Shown: positions 1 to 24,364, counted from the stretch's first letter. The stretch: DNA of 64,000 nt from Tubiluchus corallicola (GCA_030141605.1 JAQGDQ010000076.1:1-64000), one strand, 5' to 3'. Notes: generated by a model from the letters alone, not told the origin. A program made the numbers and translations.

Positions 1-11629
<11,629 letters not shown>

Positions 11630-12004
11630 ATCTGCAGTAGTTTAGCTTTGATAGAGTGTAAAACTTTGATATATGAAGTTTAAGACATTCTACGAATCTG
11701 AAATACCGACACTAAACAGTGAAAACTATTACGGTTGCTGTTCAGGTTGCATGCTGGGGTGCTAAGACTCTGGGGTAAATGAACTTAGGTGCGATGACAC
11801 ATTTTGCCTGGAGGTCTTATAACGTTTTTGCGTGTTTTAAGTTGCTACTGATCTTGTTCACTGTCCCATTGCAAATAGCGTAGATAGACTGCATATGTAG
11901 TTGAAATCACTAACCAATCAACCATTACGTGTTTTGTTAACTACAGAACTACTACGTAAATTATGCATGCATTACTGCATAAGTGATATTATACGTATAA
12001 AAAG

Positions 12005-12230
12005 GTGATAATGATAATGATAGTAAAAATAGTAATAGTATACTAATAGTAGGAGAAATAGTAAAAGTAATGGTATAATATTGATAATAGTGATGATGAC
12101 GACGACGACGACGACGACGACGACGATGATGACGATGACGATGACGATGATGATGATGATAATAATAATAATAATAATGTCAATAATCATAATAATAGTA
12201 ATAACAATAATGATAATAGCAGTAGTAACG
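12005..12230 (+). repeat. Mixed trinucleotide repeat (ATG/ACG/AAT)n upstream of the TTLL gene
   Basis: Runs of GACGACGAC, GATGATGAT and AATAATAAT in succession. Lies about 400-600 bases 5' of the TTLL start codon. The poly-Ile and poly-Thr/Met frames are artefacts. Confidence 0.85.
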
Positions 12231-12299
12231 ATATGTACTTCCATTGTCGAAAACAAAGTGAAACTGTTTTTATTGATTTATGTAAATATGGAAGAGATT

Positions 12300-13240
12300 A
12301 GACTGGTTCTGAATTTTGACCAAAATTCGAAAAACTTGAACTTTGTCTCCGACTTAAAGCAATATATGAATGAGCTGTTATGTGTTATTCTTTCATGTTT
12401 TACCTGTTATCCGTCATTAAAGTGCAAGAAGCACTCCTCATAAACAACTTAAAAAATTCGTCTTTTCAAACTTGCTTACAAAATAAATGAAATTACAGTA
12501 AATTGTTTTGAACAACATTAATCACAATACTTTGAATATTACGAAAGTTCATGTAAAGTCAAATTTTATTTTCAAATTTCACAAATTAATTCTGTGTTAT
12601 TATTTACTTCGGCTTGTAGACCATTTCAAACCATAAAAATACAGTCATTTACGAAGACAAACCATTTACAAAGATAAGAAAAAGAAAGTAATTACAAATA
12701 TTTACCAGAATTGACACAAATTAAGAGAACTCCGATGGAAAAAAATTCTAGAGCATATAAAAACATCAGTGTGGTAGATTAAATATTCTGAGAAACCATT
12801 ACCAGTATTTAAAACATGGCAACTAAGAACATATGTACATACACCCAAAATGGCTTTAAAAGGGCTAATATCATTTTCTACACAGATTGCAGAAGATCGC
12901 GTGCCATATTTATAGTTGAAGAATTTTACCATAGCTCTGTAGTGCCCAGGTTTCAGGTTATTAAAGATATACAAGTTATATTTGACGGAAAAAACGTAAT
13001 GCCCATTATAGCCCCAAATATTATAACATTTATTCAGTAGCTTTCACCTTAGCAGACCTCATCAGCCGAATGTAGCCGAATTTCGCGTTCTTTAATTAAT
13101 TTTATTCAATTTTATTAAAATAAAAACAGAATGCTTTTATAGTTCTATTATTGTTACGCTGTATTTCTTTGTAAATGCAATTTTTGTTTACAAAGTTCTT
13201 CCAGCACAAGCCAGCCTAAAAAAAGAAGAATTAAAAGATT
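12300..13240. other. Intergenic stretch without recognised gene
   Basis: AT-rich. A minus frame (12702-12974) reads YIFNNLKPGHYRAMVKFFNY and further protein-like sequence, but matches no family I know and has no clear splice sites. A weak hammerhead-like sequence lies at 13042-13065 on the minus strand. Confidence 0.4.
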
Positions 13241-13249
13241 TCATAATAA

Positions 13250-13251
13250 TC

Positions 13252-13334
<83 letters not shown>

Positions 13335-13378
13335 TAATAATAATAATAATATTAGTAGTAGTAATAATAATAGTATTC

Positions 13379-13429
<51 letters not shown>

Positions 13430-13432
13430 TTC
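13250..13432 (+). repeat. (CAA)n(TAA)n microsatellite
   Basis: CAA repeats (about 13 units) followed by long AAT/AGT runs. The poly-Leu frame on the minus strand is an artefact. Confidence 0.9.
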
Positions 13433-13439
13433 GCCGTCG

Positions 13440-15143
13440 AATAACCGGCGAATAACAGTGTCCGGCGCTGGCCATTTGTTGATAAACAAGTCAGGAAGTT
13501 ATTTTGTTAAGGTTCAGTACCAATAATTACTGATTGTTAAATTAGCCTACCAAACAGTATTCACTGTCTAAGGAGGTAGGGTTGCGACTTCTGGTATACT
13601 AAATTATCTGAGGTGGTGCAATCCTTAGTGACCTCTGCACAATGCGTGACTTGATGGCTTTCGCTTTATAAGCTAAGTGAAAGTTCAGAGTTCGCGCACA
13701 CACATAGACACGAGTGAGGATCAGAGTGGTGAGTTGCCGTTGTTTTTTTTTACGAGACGATCTGGAAGCAGACACATTCTTTAGCTCAGCGTGGTGATAC
13801 TACTGCGTCCTTTGCTACGACAAATCACTGATGCTAAGAAGTCTCGAGAACCATCATATCTCAATCATGAGCATGCGCACAACAGAGAAACACCACGTTC
13901 CTTAAGCTGTGAGCACACTCTGCTAGGTTGTGAAGCAAACAGTGTCTGGATCGTGCAATTGTAAAGTAAGAGCTAAAGAAAAATTACTTATATTGAATAT
14001 TATCGATAATAGGGGGTGCTGCAGTTCCACAGTACTATACACGAGCCGCTACAAAAAGGAAGTGAAAGGAAGAAGAGTAGATTGAGCATTCGCTTTATAC
14101 AGGGGCCATTATGATGTTAAAATAGTAATTCAGTGATCCTAGTTTCAATTCAAGCTCAATGCCAATTTTGTTCAACTGTTCTATCAGACTGAAAAATTTA
14201 AATGCTAATATATGTCACAAACAGTATAAATTAAAATTGAACGCTTTTATAAAATAAAATTTTATCAATAACATGAGAATTGGTTACAAATAACATGAAA
14301 TTTTATTAATAACATTTTGTTTCTTTGCAGAATGTATTAACATTTTATCACCAACATGAAAGTAAGATTTCATCCTCTAAATCCACATGAGAAGCCTTAT
14401 TTGTGTCGCAAAATGTTACATTGGCGTTTGAGTAACTTTTCTTGCGAGCTAGTAACAACATTTGTCAGTTTTTCGTAATTATCTTTATTCTACCAAACTT
14501 TACACGAAGATTTGCTACTGCATTAATGTAGCCATTTTGATTAGTCATTACATGAAATGGAACAAAAAAAAATACTGAAATGCTTAGGTATGCCTAGTAA
14601 ATTAATAAACCAGTTCATATTAATTGATAATGTGATCAATGGTTAAGCTAATGGCTAAAGCATTGAAATAAGATGTCTTTTAATTAGCTAACCAAATCAT
14701 CAATTACTGACTATTATATAAAATGTTTGGTTTATCAAATTACTGTACATATAATAAGATATCAGTGATGAAATTATAAACAGAGTACACAACAAAATCA
14801 ATAGTGTAAGAGCATGCTCTGATTTCTTTCAGTGTCTGTCATTTCCCTAACATTTGACAGTTAACTTTTCATTTCATCTATTGTTTCCTTTTTCTGTCAG
14901 AGTTTTGAGATCAATGTAGTTTAATGCTTAAACGATGCTGCACTTTTGTAGGTTTGGCATGCTTTCAAATTTTTTTAGTAGTTTATTTTTTGGCTAAAAC
15001 AAAGTTTGCTATATTTACTTACACTAACACCCATTTCGCTTTGTATACCTCGCACTTATGTATACATAAATACGTAATCACTTTGATTATGATATAGTGG
15101 CAACAAATTTTCAATATTATAAATAGTGAAAATTATTTATAAT
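13440..15143. other. Intergenic stretch between the TTLL and LRR genes
   Basis: No open frame with a recognisable product on either strand, no RNA gene seen. It contains a short poly-T run and ordinary AT-rich sequence. The 3' UTR of the LRR gene should lie at its right end. Confidence 0.5.
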
Positions 15144-18100
15144 TCATAATTTATTATGAACAAACAGCCCCGATAAGCTCGAATTGATATTTTCTGCCAT
15201 ATCATTTTCTTTATCCTCATCTTCTTCCAGTTGTTCTCCATGTTCATAATCTTTATCCTCATCTTCTTCCAGTTGTTCTCCATATTCATTTTCTTTATCC
15301 TCATCTTCTTCCAGTTGTTCTCCATGTTCATAATCTTTATCCTCATCTTCTTCCAGTTGTTCTCCATATTCATTTTCTTTATCCTCATCTTCTTCCAGTT
15401 GTTCTCCATGTTCATAATCTTTATCCTCATCTTCTTCCAGTTGTTCTCCATATTCATTTTCTTTATCCTCATCTTCTTCCAGTTGTTCTCCATATTCATT
15501 TTCTTTATCCTCATCTTCTTCCTGTTGTTCTCCATGTTCATTATCTTCTACATCTTCTTCTGCATCTTCAACTTCTGCTGCAGTTGACGATAAAAATGAT
15601 GATGAATGTGACAGATCAATTTCTTCATCTGAAATTCATGTTAAGTTTAATTTTGCCCAAATACCAAATTAGTAAATTGGTTGAATAGTGTAACGAAATA
15701 AAACATCAAACCATTAAAACTAATAATATTTTTTCTTGCCTTGAACTGGTTAATTAACTGAACGAGGCAACACTGGTAAAGTCGGCCTAGGAAGCTTCAA
15801 GCAACACTACCAGAATACGAACTGATTCTCAGCTCTATACAGACAATATGTGATACCTGTAAGAGAGAAGGCTGGCAAAATTGAGCTAAGAAGCTTAATC
15901 AATACTACCAGAATACCAACTGATCCTCAATTCTGTGCTGACAATATTGTAAATGTGATGCTTTTACAGGTATATAGTCAGTCAAGGTATGAGTCGATTA
16001 GCAATTAACTTTCACACAATCTTGCTGGGGGGGGCTATTTTGAAGAATCGCTACTCACATTTTTTCAAACTAATAAATTATTTCGAGTTGTCAAGTTGCC
16101 ATAAGGCTCGATTTTGTCTTCAGTCTGATTCGTGATTTATGCCATAGATATATAGACATGATTAATGATGTTAAGAATGACATGTTTGAAAATGGGGTTT
16201 ATAGTGCTTTTGTGGCAGCTAGTACGCCATACTTTTATTGTGGACAATAAAAAACACAAAAGAGAGTTCACATTAAAAAGAATTAAAATCTGTTTAAAAA
16301 TCAACCTCTCGTTCTTAAAAATCTTTCCTCAGAGTTGAAAAAATATGAATCTGAAAAAAATATGAGATAAATAAAATTACAGCTTACCAACCCGAATAAA
16401 ACAGTTGCAACTAAAAGGAAGCATAAAACATGCATAAATCTGTTGTTATTAACTAAAGAACTAAACAAACACACTGTAGATAATAAAACTAACTGATAAA
16501 AGTCTAGAGTGTGAGGAGGAATGCAGTCACAGTGTTAACCATGTACAGTAAGTTAACATTATATACAGCACTAAGTTCAATTTTGTCACTTTTGCAGTAA
16601 CTGCTGTATGCTTACTTTATGATTAGTGTACATGGTTACAGCATTCAGCATTTTTAATTCTCTATGTTTTTATTAATTATTTGTATATCACATATTATAT
16701 ATATTTTTGCATATTTCTTTCAACTAATTTTTCATTTCTTTTAACAATGTTAATTGTGTTATATTTCAATATGGTTTTTCATTTAATATTTCTTTTTGCG
16801 TATTTTTTTTCACCACTTAACCATGAAGCCTCGTGGCCACCAATCAAGGGTTAAAGTGCTTTAGAAATATTTTAAAGACTAAAAGTTTAGTTTTAAAGAA
16901 AATTCTATGAGGCTGTTTATTGTTTCTTTCTCATTATTTTTCTTTTTGTTGTTTTTTGCTATAAAATGGCTTGACCCAATGGCTATAGATGTGTTTTTGA
17001 AAAGTGTGAATTGCATAAACGAATTGGTATTAAGTAAATAATTTGTAACACTAAAAGTAATTAAACGTTCCATTTACAAACTGTAGTTAACCATTAACCA
17101 TTATAGGTTGATTAACATTTCCGTTTATTCAGTGAAAGTTAACTATTCATAAATAGGCAACAATACTGAACATACTCACTTTTAGCTCGCCCGTACTTCC
17201 TTATCAAAAACACAGACATTATCAGGACGGCTGTTATTGCCAGAATGGAAACGGTGGCAATTTGCCCCCCCCCAGTATGTAACACAGGTGTTTTTTCTGT
17301 GGTTGTGTCGACATCTAAACAAATTTGGTATAATGATGAAATTGACGTAGCTATAAAGCTCTAAATCTATAAGTTTAAAAAACACAGACATTCTCGTGTA
17401 TAACAATTACCGCCAAATATTTTCTGGTTAATTTACAAATTTAGAAACTTACAAACTTTATCTGCCTTTTTCAACAGACACAGCAGAGAAACAACTGGTG
17501 ACACTAAGCTCCAACTCCTTCAAAAAATTACGAATTCCAAAGCTTCTCTTAAACGGTAATTTAAACGTTTTGTCTATATAGACCGTTTTCTTGGAACTTT
17601 ATAACCGCTGCTTTTAATATGTTGAGACATCTAATGATTTGCCTTTGCATTTGCTTGATGTTTTGAATCCGAATACACAAAATTTGCTAGGTTTTATTGT
17701 GGTAAACTGTTTTGTTGCAACTGAAGTGCAACGCATAGTATTTTCTATGATTAGCTTTGCAAGCCCTGCTTGGTTGTATTCTGGAAGAAGCTGATGTATT
17801 TCTTCTTGTTAGCTAACATCTATGTCAGCCCATCAGATAAATGTTTGCTTTAATTTCCTGATCGTGGAAATTGTAACTATACAGGCAACTGCTATGGTGT
17901 AATTGGCTTTGAATATTTCTGAAATTTCATTCTATTAATTGATAATACATTCAACAAAGTCACAAGTTCAGCTATTGTTCAATGTGATCTCAACTCCTTC
18001 AAGACCATAAGCATTTGCTGCATTTTGCATGGGCTAATGAAAACCTGCTCTCACTAAGCTGCAATTGCGTTATATTTGATAATTTTTTGGTTTCTACTCA

Positions 18101-21100
18101 TCAGACAATGGATTTTCGTGTAAAATTTTATTACCTTAGACAATTTTTAGAAATTGATTGTTGATGAAAAAATTGAAAAAAGCTTTCAGTAACTTCAGTG
18201 TTTGCACTGTGACAAAGTATTGTATCACTTGTAATTGGCTAATGCAGAAAATTCCAGCTATCCTGACACAACACTCTGACACACTTTGGTCTTATGTCTC
18301 CTCTATTTTTAAGAAGTAATTGTAATTAAAAGACGAAACGACCTTAATTTGTCCTTGGCTGATCGATCAGTTTTTCCTAGAATAGTAGCAGAACACTAAC
18401 AGCTTCAGCTGTGGCAAGCAGGTGATAAACAAATTAGTGTTTACGATCAAGCAAGTGAACACCAGACTAAGCTACTCGATAGTCTAAGTTGGAGCGGTTG
18501 AAAAGCGTGTGTCTTTCTTAATTTTATCCACTTAAATCACTCATAAATGTCTAAATAAATAGTATGACTGGATAGCCTCCTCGGGATTTTCTCCTGAACA
18601 GAACAGTGCCTAATTTGTAATCATTCTGTTATGTCTGTGCTCATACAGTAGCAGAAAAGTCATAGGCCTGCCCTGCAATACAACAGATGCGTGGACTGAT
18701 GTTGCGGCCCTCAAAGAAACAATGTGATAATATGGATTTTAGTGCTGGCGTGATTCCTAGCATGTGGATTAGGTGTAGCATGTTTATGTGTATGTATTTC
18801 GAGCATGTGTAGCACGAAATTAAATCAGAATCTTCATTGAAGCAATCAAGCAAAGTCTGCAAGGCTGCACATAGAACATCCAGGAAGTTAGAAGGTAACA
18901 TTTCAGTCATAGCACAACACCTTGCCTGCATTAAAACCCGCAGTGACATCTTGATTGTACCCAGATTTGTAGGCTTAAAAATTTTGGAGCCTAATGTGTA
19001 GTTAAATTGTCTGCCTGACAGATGTGTTTGTTCTGAGTCAGCTACTAACTAGGCAAAGTCGTCATGTTGTGACAGAATAGAAGACTGAAATTGAATTCTT
19101 ATACTTCGTAGTTTTTAACTTTGTTGTATGGAGACACCAGTAGAAACCTTTTCTGCTTTTCTGCTGACAATTTCATGCACCAATTTTATACTAACTTAAA
19201 AGAAAAGTACATTTCAAGGCTTGTAGATCTAAATAAACCAGTAAACATTTGGTGCCACTAATTAACATGCGTGATATGTGTTTATGTTTGAAGCATAATG
19301 TACTGTAGCATATTGGTAGAGTTTGCTAATAAGACCACAATTACTTAATGTTTTTCTTTAAGTAATGTTTCTTAATGTTTTGTCCTTGCTGTAACAAATC
19401 TGATACATACAATGTTCATTTACAAGCATAAAATTTAAGGCAGGTTCAGACTAGCGAGTTTTCTCTACGACAGCAATCTCGCAAGGGTTAATTGTTTTGC
19501 GAATTAGTGATGGCAAGAATTGCGAACTCCGTGTTGGTGGTTACGAGTTCATTTATTTAACTCTCCAGTGTGAACACCTTGGCGAGTTACTCTCGACACT
19601 CTCGGACACTTGGCCAACTGCCTGTCGAGTTTCCTTGTCGAGAAAACTCGCTAGTGCGAATGCGCCACTAGACTGAATCAATAACAGGCACTTTTACATT
19701 GCCTTCACTCACCGCCTTTTGGTACAGTTGCTGGTGTTCTCGTATTAGGCTTTATAGAGGTACTAGTGTTTAGATCTGTAGTTGATGCATCAGTATTTAT
19801 CTCTGCAGAAGTAGTAGGTGGTGCTAGTGTTGTGCCAGTGCATTCTGTAGTAAAGTCGTCGAGTTCAGCCATCTGTTTCGCTACAGGCAATGTGCAATCC
19901 ACACGGTAGTATCTCCAATTAATTGCGTGGATCCACATTAAATAACAGTTGCAGGTTAAATTGTTGCCTGAAACATATAACAGTCAAAGGCTAGCTTGTT
20001 GCCTAAAACAAATAACAGTCGCGGATTAAATTGTTGCCTGAAACATATAGCAGTCGTAGAATAAGTTGTTGCCTGAAACATATAACAGTCGCAGAATAAG
20101 TTGTTGCCTGAAACATATAGCAGTCGCAGAATAAGTTGTTGCCTGAAACATATAACAGTCGCAGAATAAGTTGTTGCCTGAAACATATAACAGTCGCAGA
20201 ATAAATTGTTGCTGGAAACATATAACAGTCGCAGAATAAGTTTTTGCCTGAAACACATAACAGTCGCAGATTAAGTTGTTGCCGGAAACATATAACAGTC
20301 GCAGAATAAGTTGTTGCCTGAAACATATAACAGTCGCAGAATAAGTTGTTGCTGGAAACATATAACAGTCGCAGAATAAGTTGTTGCTGGAAACATATAA
20401 CAGTCGCAGACTAAGTTGTTGCCTGAAACATATAACAGTTGCAGAATAAGTTGTTGCCGGAAACATATAACAGTTGCAGATTAAATTGTTGCCTGATACA
20501 TATAATAGTTGCAGAATAAGTTGTTGCCGGAAACATATAACAGTCGCAGATTAAATTGTTGCCTGATACATATAATAGTTGCAGAATAAGTTGTTGCCGG
20601 AAACATATAACAGTCGCAGAATAAGTTGTTGCTGGAAACATATAACAGTCACAGACTAAGTTGTTGCAGGAAATATATAACAGTCGCAGACTAAGTTGTT
20701 GCCTGAAACATATAACAGTTGCAGAATAAGTTGTTGCCGGAAACATATAACAGTTGCAGATTAAATTGTTGCCTGATACATATAACAGTTGCAGAATAAG
20801 TTGTTGCCCAAAACATATAACAGTCGCAGATTAAATTGTTGCCTGATACATATAATAGTTGCAGAATAAGTTGTTGCCGGAAACATATAACAGTCGCAGA
20901 ATAAGTTGTTGCCGGAAACATATAACAGTTGCAGACTAAGTTGTTGCCCGAAACACATAACAGTCAAAGACAAAGTTGTTGCCTGAAACACATAACAGTT
21001 GCAAATTAAGTTGTTGCCTGAAAAACTTAATAGTCGCAGAATAAGTTGTTGCCTGAAACATATAACAGTCGCAGACTAACTTGTTGCCTGAAACACATAA

Positions 21101-22653
21101 CAGTCGCTGACTAAATTTTTGCCTGAAACATATAACAGTTCCAGATTAAGTTGTTGCCTGAAGCAGATAACAGTCAAAGACTAAGCTGTTGCCTGAAACA
21201 AATAACAGTCGCAGATTAAGTTGTTGCCTGAAACACATAACAGTCGAAGAATAAGTTGTTGCCTGAAAGACATAATAGTCGCAGAATAAGTTGTTGCCTG
21301 AAACATATGCGAATGGTTAACTGCAAAAATCTAAATCTCAGGCTGCAATAACTGTAATTAAAAATTAGAAAAACGTGTAAAATGGCGGAATTTAGTGTCG
21401 TTTAACGTATGAAACAAATATGACTAACAATTTCCCAGATTTGACGTTACTTTCTAACCAGGTTTCAGCGCAAAGTTTGAGAAAAACACAATTTTCGCAA
21501 TTTCCCCTATGTTCATGTCATGATCCTGTGAGTTACCCCCCAAAATACCATAATTAAGAAATAAAAACATGACACTTACTTTTAACAACTGTAGACTTGT
21601 TTTGGCTAAAATACAAAAGAAGAGACAAAGATTCAATAGAAAAACTTTTTCAATTTATAATAGATCAGGCCGCGGAGACAACCTTTTCATAAGAGAAAGA
21701 AAGAAAGGAAAACAGAAATTTAAAAATATCATACTGTATAAGCTTTATGTAATCTCTTATGTGGACTATGTCCTTCAAATAAATTACCATTACTATTGCT
21801 GTTGATGTAATCACTATTAATATTACTATCACTGTTACTATTTATATTAATATTATTATTATTACTATAATTGTCATTGTTACTATTAATGTTGTTACTA
21901 TTACTGCTATTACCATTATTACTATTAATATTAGAATCACAAACTCAAGTAGACACATGGCTAACGTACTTTTAATATAATTCTTTAACTGGACTTGAGC
22001 TACCCATGTGCACTAATGATACATGTAAGAAAACATTATGCTGTTATTAACTTTTTTATTTGCTGATATTTACTTTTAGCTATTTACAAACAGCTACTTA
22101 CCAGATAGCAACAAAATTACTCTACTAGCATCTGTGTCATTATTAAGCATTGGTCTCTTTAGTCTTTCTATTTTTTCACAGTCTGTGAGAAATAACTGCC
22201 GAAAACCAGGACTAGCTGTTAAATCTAAATCCGCTGTTGTCAAGTTTGGATTATTGCCAATTATAAGTTCTTCAAGTGAAGTCAGTCTGCTAAATGCTTT
22301 GGGATGTATAAATTTCAGTTTGGCGTTGTCGTAGATACTTATAATTTTGTTTTCACCAAAATCATCATGAACACAACTTTCTCCCAAGATCTCCAGTTGT
22401 GTGTTTCGTAAAAATATTCCTGTTAAGTCGATTCCACCTAGAAAATTCATCGGTAATTCTTTGTCAGCATAGAATGATATATGGAGATCGGCTATGGCAA
22501 CTTTCACTCGTGAAGTCCATTCAGCTAACTGCTGTTTTGTAAACTTCTCCCAACACAAGATGTCGCAGCAGTTGCTGTCATGGCGTTTTTGAAATTGGAA
22601 CTCACAGGGTAAAATCTGTTTCACTACTTCCGGTTCGTAAGCAGTGCAATCAC
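15144..22653 (-). CDS. Leucine-rich-repeat single-pass membrane protein with acidic repeat tail (5' end not found)
   Basis: Four exons: A about 22653-22102, B 19967-19713, C 17314-17180, D 15628-15144 (stop TGA 15146-15144). All joins are phase 1. Exon A encodes a Cys-containing N-terminal cap and LRR-like segments (LTSLEELIIGNNPNLTTADL). Exon B encodes an LRR C-terminal cap (NNLTCNCYLMWI, then RVDCTLP and TTEC) followed by a Thr/Ser/Pro-rich stalk. Exon C continues the stalk and gives one transmembrane helix (IATVSILAITAVLIMSVFLI) with an RKYGRAK stop-transfer. Exon D is a cytoplasmic tail of about 160 residues, nearly all Glu, Asp, Gln, Asn, Gly and Lys. This is the layout of a type I LRR receptor or adhesion protein. 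The signal peptide exon is missing, and the exon A acceptor (GAAG|GTGATT) is weak, so the 5' end is uncertain. No ligand or named family can be given. Confidence 0.75.
15190..15545 (-). repeat. 42-bp coding minisatellite, eight units (acidic 14-residue repeat)
   Basis: Within exon D of the LRR gene. In the gene's frame the units read ENEYGEQLEEDEDK or DYEHGEQLEEDEDK, alternating in part. The unit length keeps the frame. The other frames are also open by repetition and should be ignored. Confidence 0.85.
15630..17179. other. LRR gene intron C-D
   Basis: Nothing recognisable. Two similar stretches near 15740-15850 and 15860-15960 (GAAGCTT(C)AA, ACTACCAGAATAC, GATTCTCAGCTCT versus GATCCTCAATTCT) are a diverged tandem duplication of about 90 bases. 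Confidence 0.45.
17325..19438. other. LRR gene intron B-C, left part
   Basis: No exon found. A minus frame at 18641-18949 ends in ISPRICCIAGQAYDFSATV, which faintly recalls the GQxYDG block of ZMYM/hAT-type transposase relics; too weak to annotate as a gene. The rest is unremarkable AT-rich sequence. Confidence 0.35.
19439..19666. mobile_element. MITE-like element with terminal inverted repeats
   Basis: The left end (GGCAGGTTCAGACTAGCGAG) and the reverse complement of the right end share the core ACTAGCGAGTTTTCTC (16 of 16) and weaker matches outside it. The element is 228 bases long and non-coding. No clear target duplication was found. Confidence 0.5.
19968..21309 (-). repeat. 35-bp minisatellite of about 38 units built from a 3' splice site and LRR-cap exon start
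   Basis: Read on the minus strand each unit is TATGTTTCAG followed by GCAACAACTTATTCTGCGAC and TGTTA. The authentic exon B of the LRR gene begins TATGTTTCAG|GCAACAATTTAACCTGCAAC TGTTA at 19967, that is, as the last unit of the array. Thus the array repeats the acceptor plus the code for GNNL(F/T)C(D/N)CY. Units differ at a few recurrent positions. Because 35 is not a multiple of 3 the array runs through all frames with few stops, which produces long but meaningless open frames. Confidence 0.85.
21795..21935 (+). repeat. Imperfect (ATT/ACT)n repeat
   Basis: Loose runs of TATTATTATTACTA and related triplets, in the intron before LRR exon A. Non-coding. Confidence 0.75.
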
Positions 22654-24233
22654 CTTCAAACATAACTAACTATTTTTTCCACACTAACTAGACTGTTATT
22701 AATTGAAGTAATAGTTTTTGGTCTGATTGAAAAAATACCATTGATAAACATTATGAACATTTTAAATGTGCAATATTCATTTTAAACTGTACGGAACTGC
22801 ATGACCTGTATAATACGGAAATATGGAAAGAAACTTGGCGTTATTTCATTACAGTAACAATGCATTTTTGTTCTAAATTGTAGGCAGAGACCCGAATATA
22901 TTCTAGAAACGTGCACTAATTTACACAACATTGTGACGTTCAAAAAAAAAGAACTTCGTCAAAAATTATCGATAATATTCAATATAATAAGTCTTTTTTC
23001 CTTAGTTCTTTATTTATACTTGTACGGAACGAGAGTATGTTTAGGGCAGTGCTATTTGCTTCATAGCCCAGCATAATGTGCATATGTCTGAGCTAGCTGG
23101 CTGTACACTGCATTGCTAGCGTTTGCTGCTAGGCAGAGAAAGTATTGTCGCTCACATAGTTGTTGTCAGTTGTCACGCGCTTAAAAGCATATATTCTGTA
23201 CCGGCATATTCTTGAATTGCGCAATTTAGGCTATTGATAAGCAAACAATATTTATTTGTTTAGAATTTTATCAAGTTTATGTAAAAATTTTCCATATTTG
23301 TTTGTTTAAAATTACAATTGCAAATTACAACATTAAAATTACATATGTTTGTTTCGTTTTACACAGAATTAAAACAATGGCAAAATTTTTGAACCAGCAC
23401 CTTCATACGCATTTTCAGACGACTTGCGTCCTTCTATAAAGTTTAAGGCAGAACGCGAAGTTAGTGATGAAACTCATTTTCCGAACCCTAACATTTCAAG
23501 TGACGAAGATTATACAGTAGGCCTACAATTCCTGAATTATTGCTCAGGTCTACATTAGGTTACCTAATATTAAATTTTGTGACTTTATTGAGTCTTTTAT
23601 GTTCCTAATTTAATGCGTAGAAATTACAAATTGGAATCACTGATTCGCGTATCTACTGACTTGTACATTTTTGCAATCTTAGCTTCAACACCGTGACGTA
23701 AGCAGGAGCTCTTGCTGATGTCATGATAATTTGCGGGATACACAAGTAGAAAACAGAATTCTAATTGATTCGTAGAAACGCAATAAAAAACAATGGCCGA
23801 CTTTAACAGGAATTTTCTCAAGATTATGTTTTTAAGTGCCTAGCCTGCACCTCAATTTCAACGTGGATTATCTCAGCTTAGAAATAACATAGAGCAATGA
23901 CTTTGGTATTAAAATGATCCTCATGAAATGTAAATTCAGGTGCGTGAATAACTTTAGGAAAGCTAATTAAAATTGTCGACTTATGAACCATTTTGCTATG
24001 CAAGCACACAAATCATATATACATGAAAAAGGAAATATTTCGAAATAGTTCCTATGAATTGTAAATAGTTTGTAATTGACATGGTTTACTTTATAACTAG
24101 CGAAAAACTCGCCTAATTAATTCTGGAAGACACCAGGAAACTGACTGTCCTCTTGTTTTTATTTTCATTCCTATAACTGCCGCTAGGACTGACCAGTATT
24201 CTCCATTCTTATGGCAGAACGCTTACCCTGCCA

Positions 24234-24364
24234 GCATATCTGATGTAAACTTCGTTGATATCTGTTGGCTCAGTTTCATCATTCGCATCTCCAGTATTAC
24301 AAATAACTCCCATGTTTGTCACCACAACTCTGTCAACTATACTTGCATCTGCCGTCCTTAGAAC
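24234..24364 (-). CDS. Candidate exon, unrecognised; possibly upstream part of the LRR gene
   Basis: On the minus strand a frame reading DASIVDRVVVTNMGVICNTG, then EPTDINEVYIRYAGR, ends at a good donor (CAGG|GTAAGC). A plausible acceptor lies at GGCAG|ATGC or a little upstream. Amino acid composition looks protein-like and no stop interrupts it. The donor is phase 0, which does not fit the simplest acceptor of LRR exon A (phase 1) but would fit an alternative one (AATAG|TTAGTT). I do not recognise a domain. It could belong to the LRR gene, to another gene, or be chance. Confidence 0.3.

Noticed and set aside
15137-15587. Basic NMENNWKKMRIKK repeat frame (minus) and Phe/Ile-rich frame (plus)
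   Set aside because: Shadows of the acidic repeat tail of the LRR gene; the acidic frame is the one joined in phase to the transmembrane exon and closed by a stop.
18641-18949. Possible ZMYM/hAT-type transposase fragment (GQAYDFSAT)
   Set aside because: Only one short block is suggestive and the downstream frame is full of stops. Too weak for a feature of its own.
20003-20991. Several overlapping open frames of 76-146 codons on the minus strand (repeats of CDCYMFQATTYSATVICF)
   Set aside because: They are frame-cycling translations of the 35-bp array. No start, splice or composition argument supports a separate protein.
23364-23550. Plus-strand frame with an acidic segment (ISSDEDYTV) recalling transposase N-termini
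   Set aside because: Short, no start in frame, stop just upstream, and no catalytic region follows.
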